Assembly: GCA_905221115.1 (NCBI GenBank)
Contig: CAJNBX010000011.1
Location: 1 to 52,770, forward strand
Reading direction: 5' to 3'
Length of the DNA: 52,770 nucleotides
Source: a bacterium
GTDB lineage: Bacteria; Bacillota; Bacilli; Lactobacillales; Streptococcaceae
Under the pieces are notes generated by a model. That model was not told the origin of the DNA. It saw nothing but the letters and a program-made list of their open reading frames with translations, and ran no database searches. Numbering within the stretch: position 1 is the stretch's first letter; every line of letters begins with the position of its first letter. Shown here piece after piece: positions 46,249 through 52,770 of the stretch. The position numbers and the translations under genes are program-made.

Positions 46249-48045
46249 ATGGAACAAAAACACCGTTCAGAATTTCCAGAGAAGGAACTTTGGGATTTAA
46301 CAGCCCTATACCAAGACCGTGAGGATTTCTTGCGTGCAATCGAGAAAGCTCGCGAAGACATCAACCAATTTCGCCGTGATTACAAGGGCAATCTTCATAC
46401 TTTTGAGGATTTCGAGAAGGCCTTTGCGGAATTGGAACAAATTTACATTCAGATGAGCCATATTGGCAACTATGGTTTTATGCCGCAGACGACAGACTAT
46501 AGCAATGAAGAGTTTGCTAATATCGCCCAAGCTGGGATGGAATTTGAAACAGATGCCAGCGTAGCTCTGACCTTCTTTGACGACGCCTTGGTGGCTGCAG
46601 ACGAGGAAGTCTTAGAACGTTTGGGTGAATTGCCTCACTTGACGGCAGCCATTCGTCAGGCCAAAATCAAAAAAGCCCACTATCTAGGGGCAGATGTGGA
46701 GAAGGCCTTGACCAATCTGGGTGAAGTTTTCTACAGTCCACAGGATATCTACACTAAGATGCGAGCTGGGGATTTTGAAATGGCAGACTTTGAAGTCAAT
46801 GGCAAGACCTACAAAAACAGCTTTGTGACCTATGAGAATTTCTACCAAAATCATGAGGACGCTGAGGTTCGTGAGAAATCTTTCCGTTCCTTCTCAGAAG
46901 GTCTTCGTAAGCACCAAAATACGGCAGCAGCAGCCTATCTAGCCCAAGTCAAGTCTGAAAAACTCTTGGCAGATATGAAGGGCTACGACTCAGTCTTTGA
47001 TTATCTTCTAGCTGAGCAGGAAGTGGACCGTGCTATGTTTGACCGCCAGATTGACCTCATCATGAAGGATTTTGCGCCGGTTGCTCAGAGATACCTCAAG
47101 CATGTTGCCAAGGTTAATGGTCTTGAAAAGATGACCTTTGCAGACTGGAAATTGGACTTGGACAGCGCCCTTAATCCTCAAGTGACTATTGACGACGCCT
47201 ATGATTTGGTCATGAAGTCGGTAGAACCTCTGGGTCAAGAATATTGTCAGGAAGTTGCTCGCTATCAAGAAGAGCGCTGGGTGGACTTTGCTGCTAACAG
47301 TGGCAAGGATTCCGGAGGTTATGCGGCGGATCCATATCGCGTGCACCCTTATGTCCTCATGAGCTGGACAGGTCGTTTGAGCGATGTCTATACCTTGATT
47401 CATGAAATCGGGCATTCTGGTCAATTCATCTTTTCAGACAATCATCAGAGTTACTTCAATGCTCACATGTCGACCTACTATGTCGAAGCGCCGTCAACTT
47501 TCAATGAATTGCTACTCAGTGACTACTTGGAGCACCAATCTGACGACCCTCGTCAAAAACGCTTCGCCCTTGCTCACCGTTTGACAGACACCTACTTCCA
47601 TAACTTTATCACTCACCTTTTGGAAGCAGCCTTCCAGCGTAAAGTGTATACATTGATTGAAGAAGGAGAAACTTTCGGAGCAAGCAAACTCAACAGCATT
47701 ATGAAGGAAGTTTTGGCCGATTTCTGGGGAGATGACATTGAAATTGACGATGATGCAGCTTTGACTTGGATGCGCCAAGCTCACTACTACATGGGCTTGT
47801 ATAGTTACACTTACTCAGCAGGACTCGTCATCTCGACTGCGGGTTACCTTCATCTGAAACATTCAGAAACTGGAGCTGAAGATTGGCTCAATCTCCTCAA
47901 ATCAGGTGGTAGCAAGACACCGCTTGAGTCAGCTATGATTATCGGAGCAGATATCTCTACAGATAAACCACTCCGTGATACCATCCAGTTCTTGTCAGAC
48001 ACAGTTGACCAGATCATCGCCTACAGTGCCCAGTTGGGAGAGTAA
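46249..48045 (+). CDS. pepF: Oligoendopeptidase F (M3 family)
   Basis: This 598-residue cytoplasmic zinc peptidase has the metal motif HEIGHSGQF (about residues 385-393) and a downstream Glu in YVEAPSTFNELLL (about 410-422). Length and ends (FPEKELWDLTALYQ at the start) match PepF/PepB of streptococci. It degrades short peptides. The ATG follows AGAGGAAG, 10 nt after rsmE, and is followed by a strong terminator. Confidence 0.92.
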   Translation: MEQKHRSEFPEKELWDLTALYQDREDFLRAIEKAREDINQFRRDYKGNLHTFEDFEKAFAELEQIYIQMSHIGNYGFMPQTTDYSNEEFANIAQAGMEFETDASVALTFFDDALVAADEEVLERLGELPHLTAAIRQAKIKKAHYLGADVEKALTNLGEVFYSPQDIYTKMRAGDFEMADFEVNGKTYKNSFVTYENFYQNHEDAEVREKSFRSFSEGLRKHQNTAAAAYLAQVKSEKLLADMKGYDSVFDYLLAEQEVDRAMFDRQIDLIMKDFAPVAQRYLKHVAKVNGLEKMTFADWKLDLDSALNPQVTIDDAYDLVMKSVEPLGQEYCQEVARYQEERWVDFAANSGKDSGGYAADPYRVHPYVLMSWTGRLSDVYTLIHEIGHSGQFIFSDNHQSYFNAHMSTYYVEAPSTFNELLLSDYLEHQSDDPRQKRFALAHRLTDTYFHNFITHLLEAAFQRKVYTLIEEGETFGASKLNSIMKEVLADFWGDDIEIDDDAALTWMRQAHYYMGLYSYTYSAGLVISTAGYLHLKHSETGAEDWLNLLKSGGSKTPLESAMIIGADISTDKPLRDTIQFLSDTVDQIIAYSAQLGE

Positions 48046-48083
48046 ATTAAAAGAGTCTGGGACAAAAGTTTAACCTTAAATAT

Positions 48084-48141
48084 AAAAAGCGAACAAAACG
48101 AGTTATCTGACACTCAGAATTCTGTCTTGTTCGCTTTTTTT
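48084..48141 (+). terminator. Terminator after pepF
   Basis: AAAAAGCGAACAA pairs with TTGTTCGCTTTTTTT. A wider inverted repeat brackets it (GTCTGGGACAAAA near 48057 and TTTTTGTCCTGGCC near 48192), a repeat type often seen at streptococcal gene ends. Confidence 0.85.
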
Positions 48142-48213
48142 CTAATCTATCGATTTTAAAAATTTATAATAAAGAATTCCTAAAATCAAAATTTTTTGTC
48201 CTGGCCTCTTTAA

Positions 48214-48603
48214 TTATCCCCAAAAGCTATCTTCTTCAGCTTGATCTGAAGAGAAGAGCCAAACTTCTTTGATTTTTCCGTCTTCAATACGGAAGAGGTC
48301 AATCCCGTTCATATTGAGTTCAGTACCATCAGCACGTGTCCCAAGAAAAGTAACATTGGCTGCGATTAAATCCTTATTGTCAGAAACCCAATTTGTTATC
48401 ACCTTAAAGGTTCCATTAGTTTTCTCAGTAAATGTAGCCAGGTGAGTTCCTAGCTTGTCCTTACCAACAACTGTACCAGATATACTATGATTACCAGGTT
48501 GATGCCAGATAATATCGTCTGCCATTGTTTCAAAGACACCAGGAAAGTCACCAGCAATTAAAGCTTGGTTATAAGCATTGAAAATTTCTAAGTTTGTTGA
48601 CAT
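48214..48603 (-). CDS. SnoaL/NTF2-like protein
   Basis: This 129-residue cone-fold protein includes FNAYNQALIAGDFPGVFETMADDIIWHQPGNHSISG and LFRIEDGKIKEVWLFSSD, both typical of the SnoaL-like/ketosteroid isomerase-like group. Catalytic residues cannot be assigned. ATG 48603 (MSTNLE) has GAGAATATAT upstream; the frame to 48690 extends into the intergenic operator and is rejected. It is divergent from an HxlR regulator and probably controlled by it. Confidence 0.75.
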   Translation of the reverse strand: MSTNLEIFNAYNQALIAGDFPGVFETMADDIIWHQPGNHSISGTVVGKDKLGTHLATFTEKTNGTFKVITNWVSDNKDLIAANVTFLGTRADGTELNMNGIDLFRIEDGKIKEVWLFSSDQAEEDSFWG

Positions 48604-48681
48604 ATATATTCTCCATTTCTTTTTTATGATATAATTGTAACAGTTACAAATAAAAAAACAAGTAGACACTTTTTTGATAGC

Positions 48682-48713
48682 TAGTATCAAAAGTAGTACT
48701 ATTATTGATACTA
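48682..48713. promoter_or_regulatory. HxlR-type inverted repeat between divergent genes
   Basis: TAGTATCA (48682-48689) and TGATACTA (48706-48713) form an inverted repeat with 16-nt spacing. The GTAC-like centre resembles operators of HxlR-family proteins. Confidence 0.65.
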
Positions 48714-48753
48714 AAAGATAAATTTGTTTTAAAAAATAGAAAGAAGATATTTT

Positions 48754-49104
48754 ATGACAAATAAAGTGAGTGAGTATGGTATTTGTCCATTTGCGACAAC
48801 GCAGAGGGTTTTAACGGGGAAATGGGCACTGGTAATCATTTATCAGTTGAGTACGGGTACTAAACGATTTAAAGAATTGCAAAGATTATTGCCTGGGATT
48901 ACTCAAACTATTTTGACCCGTCATCTCCGTCAATTAGAAAAGGATAAGATTGTTCAACGAAAGGTCTATGCCGAAGTTCCACCACGAGTTGAGTACAGCT
49001 TAACCGAAATGGGGCAGGAATTCAGAGTTGTTTTAGATGCTGTCGAGAAATGGGGTCTAGATTATATCAAGTTGCTAAATGCTAGTGAGATAAGCAACGG
49101 ATAA
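48754..49104 (+). CDS. HxlR-family regulator
   Basis: This 116-residue winged-helix protein has the HxlR start, CPFATTQRVLTGKWALVIIYQLSTGTKRFKELQRLLPGITQTILTRHLRQLEKD (about residues 12-65), with a conserved N-terminal Cys at 12. The wing is RKVYAEVPPRVEYSLTEMG. Such proteins often sense quinones, aldehydes or redox state and control an adjacent divergent gene, here the SnoaL-like one. Confidence 0.82.
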   Translation: MTNKVSEYGICPFATTQRVLTGKWALVIIYQLSTGTKRFKELQRLLPGITQTILTRHLRQLEKDKIVQRKVYAEVPPRVEYSLTEMGQEFRVVLDAVEKWGLDYIKLLNASEISNG

Positions 49105-49187
49105 GTCTTATAGAGGAAATGTATTTTCTGTTTAATTCCTTAATTAAAAGATAGTGAGGCAAACCAGTATATTTCCAGTCAATTTTC

Positions 49188-49216
49188 TTGAAACCCTTTC
49201 CCTCTTTTGATAGACT
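49188..49216 (+). promoter_or_regulatory. Promoter of the aquaporin gene
   Basis: TTGAAA (49188-49193), a 17-nt spacer and TAGACT (49211-49216), 33 nt before the ATG. Confidence 0.55.
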
Positions 49217-49248
49217 AGTATCTAGTTTTTGAAAAAAGGAGAAAGAAA

Positions 49249-49917
49249 ATGAAAAAATTTGTCGCTGAATTAATCGGTACGTTCATGCTTGTGTTCGTCG
49301 GAACAGGAGCTGTTGTTTTTGGAAATGGTCTTGATGGCCTTGGTCACCTTGGAATCGCCTTTGCCTTTGGTTTAGCCATCGTGGTTGCAGCTTACTCAAT
49401 CGGAACTGTTTCAGGTGCTCACTTGAACCCAGCTGTTTCGATCGCTATGTTTGTAAACAAACGTTTGTCATCAAAAGACCTTGTCAACTACATCCTTGGT
49501 CAGGTTGTTGGAGCTTTTATTGCTTCTGGCGCTGTCTTCTTCCTCTTGGCTAACTCAGGGATGTCAACTGCTAGTCTTGGTGAAAATGCCTTGGCAAACG
49601 GTGTCACTGTCTTTGGTGGTTTCTTGTTTGAAGTCATTGCAACCTTCTTGTTTGTTTTGGTTATCATGACTGTTACTTCAGAAAGCAAGGGAAATGGCGC
49701 GATTGCTGGTTTGGTAATAGGTTTGTCCTTGATGGCGATGATTCTTGTGGGGTTGAATATTACTGGACTTTCAGTAAACCCAGCTCGTAGTTTGGCACCA
49801 GCTGTCTTGGTAGGTGGCGCAGCCCTTCAACAAGTATGGATTTTCATCCTTGCACCAATTGTTGGTGGAGTTCTTGCAGCCCTCGTTGCAAAAAACTTCC
49901 TTGGAACAGAAGAATAA
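49249..49917 (+). CDS. Aquaporin/MIP-family channel
   Basis: This 222-residue MIP-family channel has six helices and two NPA boxes, GAHLNPAVS (about residues 61-69) and LSVNPARS (about 173-180). The short length and the residue after the second NPA (Arg-Ser) resemble water-selective AqpZ more than long GlpF channels. It should pass water and perhaps small solutes across the plasma membrane. It is a single gene with its own promoter and terminator. Confidence 0.88.
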   Translation: MKKFVAELIGTFMLVFVGTGAVVFGNGLDGLGHLGIAFAFGLAIVVAAYSIGTVSGAHLNPAVSIAMFVNKRLSSKDLVNYILGQVVGAFIASGAVFFLLANSGMSTASLGENALANGVTVFGGFLFEVIATFLFVLVIMTVTSESKGNGAIAGLVIGLSLMAMILVGLNITGLSVNPARSLAPAVLVGGAALQQVWIFILAPIVGGVLAALVAKNFLGTEE

Positions 49918-49926
49918 TTGAAACTC

Positions 49927-49966
49927 AAAAAGCCTTGCTCCTCAGCTTGAGGAACAGGGCTTTTTC
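49927..49966 (+). terminator. Terminator of the aquaporin gene
   Basis: AAAAAGCC...CTCAGCTTGAG...GGGCTTTTT forms a stem with a T run directly after the stop codon. Confidence 0.8.
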
Positions 49967-49972
49967 GTATGA

Positions 49973-50120
49973 TACTCTTCGAAAATCTCTTCAAACCAGG
50001 TCAGCTTCACCTTGGATTATATATGTGACGGACTTCGTCAGTCTTATCTACAACCTCAAAGCAGTGCTTTGAGCAGCCTGCGGCTAGCTTCCTAGTTTGC
50101 TTTTTGATTTTCATTGAGTA
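49973..50120 (+). repeat. BOX element
   Basis: It starts TACTCTTCGAAAATCTCTTC and ends GATTTTCATTGAGTA. The boxC hairpins CAAAGCAGTGCTTTG and GCAGCCTGCGGCTAG are intact. It lies between the convergent aquaporin and queF genes. Confidence 0.92.
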
Positions 50121-50125
50121 TGAGT

Positions 50126-50617
50126 TTAACGATTGTCAATTTTCTCTGGATAAAGGTCGTGTTGGAAAAGGCGTTGTTCTGCCAAGCCTTCATACTTAGT
50201 TCCAGGTCTACCGTAGTTGTAGTAAGGGTCGATTGAAATGCCACCGCGCGGAGTGAATTTTCCCCAGACTTCTAAATAGCGAGGGTCGAGCAAGTTGACC
50301 AAGTCTTTCCCGATGGTGTTGATACAGTTTTCGTGGAAATCTCCATGGTTTCGGTAGCTAAAGAGGTAGAGTTTGAGGGATTTTGACTCAACACAGAGCT
50401 TGTCAGGGATGTAGGAAATATAAATCGTCGCAAAGTCTGGTTGAGCAGTGATTGGGCAAAGTGAGGTAAATTCAGGGCAGTTAAATTTGATAAAATAGTC
50501 ATTTTCCACATGACGATTGTCAAAGGATTCGAGGACTTCTGGTTGATATTCGAAAATGTAGTTGGTTTCTTTGTTGCCTAGTAGGCTTAGGTTTTTCATT
50601 TCTTCTTGATGTGACAT
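50126..50617 (-). CDS. queF: NADPH-dependent 7-cyano-7-deazaguanine reductase
   Basis: This 163-residue unimodular QueF has the catalytic Cys in [21 protein letters not shown] (about residue 54) and the motif [20 protein letters not shown]. It reduces preQ0 nitrile to preQ1 amine, the last small-molecule step before tRNA insertion. It is last in the queCDEF operon, 18 nt after queE. The stop is 5 nt from a BOX element. Confidence 0.93.
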   Translation of the reverse strand: MSHQEEMKNLSLLGNKETNYIFEYQPEVLESFDNRHVENDYFIKFNCPEFTSLCPITAQPDFATIYISYIPDKLCVESKSLKLYLFSYRNHGDFHENCINTIGKDLVNLLDPRYLEVWGKFTPRGGISIDPYYNYGRPGTKYEGLAEQRLFQHDLYPEKIDNR

Positions 50618-50635
50618 GATTTTTTCTTTCTAATC

Positions 50636-51352
50636 TTAAACACCACGTTGATTATCGTAGAGGAGGGTATGCAGTTGAGGAAGGACGCGGACATTGCCCC
50701 AGCTGTCGTCAGCAGCAATACGTTCCCAAAGTTCTTTGAGACGGTCCAGTTGGTCTTGGACAATATTGCCTCTAGCCTTGGGCTCAGGATTTCCTGCTGA
50801 TAAGAAGAGAACATCTGGTTGGTAGCGTTCTTGTATGCCTCTGGCAAAGGCCAAATCTGCATCATCAAAGACAGGAATTTTAAAGGTGACCTTGTCTGGA
50901 TCAAGTTGGGAAACGATAAAGTCCAAGGTCTCAAAGTTGACTTCCATCTTGGATGAAGGAGGTTTTGGACTCAGAGTAACCTGGTCGATGTCTTTTAACC
51001 AATTTTGCCAGCGAGAGCCTTGAGTTTCAACAGCCAGAGTGACACCACGTTCCTTGAGTTTAGTGACCAATTCGGCCATGTTGGCTGCTAGGATAGCAGG
51101 ATTTCCCCCAGATAGGGTTACATAGTCGTAGTTCCCTAATTTATCCAAGGCAGCAATGACCTCGTCAGCAGTCATACGAGTTGGCTTTTCAGAGCCATCC
51201 CAAGTAAAGGCAGAGTCGCACCAGTCGCAGTGGTAGTCGCAACCAGCAGTGCGGACAAACATGGTTTTCTGGCCAATAGCACGACCTTCACCTTGAAAGG
51301 TTGGACCGAAAATTTCCAGAACAGGTAGTTTGAGGACACGTTCCTTAGTCAT
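50636..51352 (-). CDS. queE: 7-carboxy-7-deazaguanine synthase (radical SAM)
   Basis: This 238-residue radical SAM enzyme has the cluster motif CDYHCDWC (CX3CX2C, about residues 34-41) and EIFGPTFQGEGRAIGQ before it; YVTLSGGNPAIL follows. It converts carboxytetrahydropterin to CDG. It overlaps queD by 8 nt. Confidence 0.93.
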   Translation of the reverse strand: MTKERVLKLPVLEIFGPTFQGEGRAIGQKTMFVRTAGCDYHCDWCDSAFTWDGSEKPTRMTADEVIAALDKLGNYDYVTLSGGNPAILAANMAELVTKLKERGVTLAVETQGSRWQNWLKDIDQVTLSPKPPSSKMEVNFETLDFIVSQLDPDKVTFKIPVFDDADLAFARGIQERYQPDVLFLSAGNPEPKARGNIVQDQLDRLKELWERIAADDSWGNVRVLPQLHTLLYDNQRGV

Positions 51353-51788
51353 CTAACCACTCCCGTCTAAACTCCGCAAAGGCAGTCGGAGTCTCATAGA
51401 GGCGAACGTATTCCAAACGGAGACCGCGTTCGTCGGGCAACTCTTGACTCATAGTTTGGAAAATCCAGTAAACCATGTTTTCAGCGGTCGTGTTCATATA
51501 GGGTAGAGTTTCGTTGAGATAGCGATGATCCAAATGGGGCTCTAAGTAGTCCTTGTAGATGGCTTTGATGTCTCCGAAATCGTAGGTCATACCACGCTCA
51601 TCTAAAAACCCACTGACAGCGATTTGCAGATGATAAGTGTGGCCGTGCAGGGACTTGCATTTTCCTTCATAGTGAAAGAGATGGTGGGCAGCATCGAAGG
51701 TAAACTCTTTTGATACCAAGGTTCTGTGAGGATTGTAGACAAGAGACTCCCCAGTTTCCTGTTTGATTTCTTTGGGTGCAAAAAACAT
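51345..51788 (-). CDS. queD: 6-carboxytetrahydropterin synthase
   Basis: This 147-residue enzyme has the zinc ligands FDAAHHLFHYEGKCKSLHGHTYHLQ (three His) and Cys in the same stretch as the catalytic nucleophile. It makes 6-carboxytetrahydropterin from dihydroneopterin triphosphate. Its ATG shares one base with the queC stop (TAATG), so translation is coupled. Confidence 0.93.
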   Translation of the reverse strand: MFFAPKEIKQETGESLVYNPHRTLVSKEFTFDAAHHLFHYEGKCKSLHGHTYHLQIAVSGFLDERGMTYDFGDIKAIYKDYLEPHLDHRYLNETLPYMNTTAENMVYWIFQTMSQELPDERGLRLEYVRLYETPTAFAEFRREWLDD

Positions 51789-52441
51789 TAGCCCTCTCCT
51801 TTCTGTGAGAGATAAACATCAAGCCCATGCTGACGCAGGTGGCAGGCTGGGCAATCACCGCAGCCACTTCCGATAATCCCATTGTAGCAGGTCAAGGTTT
51901 TTTCACGAACGTAGTCAAAGGCACCGAGTTGGTCGGCTAATTCCCAAGTTTCAGCCTTGTCTAGCCACATGAGAGGTGTTTGGATAACAAAGTCATAATC
52001 CATGGCAAGGTTGAGGGTAACATTAAGGGATTTGACAAAGACATCCCGGCAGTCAGGGTAGCCAGAAAAATCTGTCTCGCAGACACCTGTCACGATATCT
52101 TTAATGCCTCGTTGCTTGGCAAGAACTGCTGCAATGGAAAGAAAGAGGTGGTTGCGACCATCAACGAAGGTATTGGGAACCTCTCCCTCTTTTTGCTCAA
52201 TCTCCATATCAGAGGTCAGGGCATTTTCAGTGATTTGTCCCAGCAGAGACATATCTAGGATATGATGACGAATCCCCTGTTCCTTGGCGATTTCTCTAGC
52301 GACTTGAATTTCGAGATGATGGCGTTGGCCGTAGGCAAAGGTAACGGCTTCGACCGTTTCATAGTGTTCTTTAGCCCAAAAGAGGCAGGTTGTAGAATCT
52401 TGACCGCCACTAAAGACGACCAAGGCTGATTGACGTTTCAT
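51788..52441 (-). CDS. queC: 7-cyano-7-deazaguanine (preQ0) synthase
   Basis: This 217-residue PP-loop ATPase has [16 protein letters not shown] (residues 8-23) and a zinc-binding Cys cluster in [19 protein letters not shown] near the C-terminus. It makes preQ0 from CDG and ammonia. ATG 52441 (MKRQSALVV) follows GAAGGAG; the upstream frame to 52480 extends into the leader terminator. It is first in the operon. Confidence 0.93.
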   Translation of the reverse strand: MKRQSALVVFSGGQDSTTCLFWAKEHYETVEAVTFAYGQRHHLEIQVAREIAKEQGIRHHILDMSLLGQITENALTSDMEIEQKEGEVPNTFVDGRNHLFLSIAAVLAKQRGIKDIVTGVCETDFSGYPDCRDVFVKSLNVTLNLAMDYDFVIQTPLMWLDKAETWELADQLGAFDYVREKTLTCYNGIIGSGCGDCPACHLRQHGLDVYLSQKGEG

Positions 52442-52478
52442 AGTACTCCTTCCAAAATGGGAAATGTTCAGAGCACGC

Positions 52479-52500
52479 AAAAAGCTCCCTTGAGGGAGCT
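52479..52500 (-). terminator. Leader terminator upstream of queC
   Basis: Minus-strand AGCTCCCT-CA-AGGGAGCT plus TTTTT lies 38 nt before the queC start, downstream of the pseudoknot candidate. It is suited to attenuation. Confidence 0.8.
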
Positions 52501-52515
52501 AAAAAATACCAAGTA

Positions 52516-52551
52516 GAGGTTTTTTTTAGCGATGGCATGTCCCAAACATCG
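52516..52551 (-). promoter_or_regulatory. preQ1-I-like pseudoknot candidate in the que leader
   Basis: On the minus strand a 5-bp stem CGATG / CATCG (52551-52530) encloses a 12-nt loop with GGG. An A-rich tail follows (CTAAAAAAAACC, 52529-52518) whose CC could pair with the loop GG. That is the H-type pseudoknot layout of small preQ1-I switches. Position before a terminator and a queC operon supports it; the loop sequence departs from the consensus I remember. Confidence 0.5.
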
Positions 52552-52566
52552 TAATATTCTACATAC

Positions 52567-52595
52567 AGTCTAGCATATTTTTTGAAAAATGGCAA
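52567..52595 (-). promoter_or_regulatory. Promoter of the queCDEF operon
   Basis: Minus-strand TTGCCA (52595-52590), a 17-nt spacer and TAGACT (52572-52567), just upstream of the pseudoknot candidate. Confidence 0.55.
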
Positions 52596-52690
52596 AGGGC
52601 AAGAAAAAAGAGACCAAAGAAATTACTGAGCCTACTGAAAAAGTCATCAAATTGATGGCTTTTTTGTTATACTAGAGATGAGGTGAAATA

Positions 52691-52770
52691 ATGCTTGATA
52701 ATCAGTTAACTATGGATGTCAGTCCTTATTCTAGTTTGTATGATATCGTGGTTCCTAAAACCCACTTTTT
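52691..52770 (+). CDS. Start of an IS1182-like transposase (cut by window edge)
   Basis: The last 80 bases encode an open frame, MLDNQLTMDVSPYSSLYDIV, continuing VPKTHF. This resembles the N-terminus of IS1182/IS5-like transposases in streptococci. The ATG follows GAGGTGAAATA. A hairpin with AAAAGTCATCAA / TTGATGGCTTTTTT arms at about 52638-52666 could be part of the element end. Only 26 residues are visible, so the assignment is tentative. Confidence 0.5.
   Translation, partial: MLDNQLTMDVSPYSSLYDIVVPKTHF

Noticed and set aside
52410..52595. 61-codon minus-strand frame upstream of queC
   Set aside because: It covers the leader terminator and pseudoknot candidate; it shows no protein family and lies in a different frame from queC.

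Overview
This window is a piece of a low-GC Firmicute chromosome, almost certainly a mitis-group Streptococcus (S. pneumoniae or a close relative such as S. mitis or S. pseudopneumoniae). The evidence is several BOX repeats (24435, 39516 and 49973, with a short derivative at 28101), the sczA-czcD-nmlR-adhC order, the galR/galKT and xpt-pbuX loci, the teichoic-acid sugar pair at 28284-30248, the competence prepilin peptidase beside trpA, and A/T-rich streptococcal promoters. The species call is inference from gene content and order; no search was run.

Layout. 196-4459: a polysaccharide polymerase-like membrane protein, a MarR regulator and a choline/betaine-type ABC importer (proV, proWX). 4540-9363: an imported block. 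It starts with a GC-richer ECF vitamin-type transporter operon (S-T-A-A) that has its own promoter and a folded leader. The wreck of a lactobacillus/enterococcus-type plasmid backbone follows: an hsdS fragment, a nonsense-mutated DUF536 replication-accessory gene, and a chimeric ORF joining an IS6-family transposase N-terminus to a plasmid Rep_3 C-terminus. The block ends inside pnuC, which has lost its 5' part. 9967-13251: zinc efflux (sczA/czcD) and aldehyde/nitrosative stress (nmlR/adhC). 13318-17162: galactose (galR, galK, galT). 17232-19784: a thioesterase and the purine-riboswitch xpt-pbuX operon. 19965-21190: a VOC protein and exoA. 21240-23281: a CPBP protease / SdpR-like / SdpI-like cassette bracketed by a 37-bp direct repeat. 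23329-28100: DUF3290/DUF421 proteins and a heterodimeric ABC exporter. 28284-30248: first steps of teichoic-acid repeat synthesis.

30256-38309: tryptophan biosynthesis under two separate T-box leaders. The first controls a lone extra trpB; the second controls trpE-G-D-C-F-B-A. 38281-41464: the prepilin peptidase, a GNAT protein, and a HAD phosphatase plus LacI regulator operon. 41561-42081: a phage-type integrase relic, tRNA-Lys(CTT) and a probable 6S RNA, followed by rarA. 43497-48045: DUF3013, a NUDIX protein, prmA, rsmE and pepF. 48214-49917: an NTF2-like protein divergent from an HxlR regulator, and an aquaporin. 50126-52595: queC-D-E-F for preQ1 synthesis, with a small pseudoknot/terminator leader that may be a preQ1 switch. 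The right edge enters a probable IS1182-type transposase.

The most notable points are the imported ECF operon with its plasmid scar, the ATP-site asymmetry in its two ATPases, the Tnp-Rep chimera, the repeat-bracketed CPBP/SdpRI cassette, the second T-box trpB, and the integrase relic beside the 6S RNA-tRNA-Lys locus.
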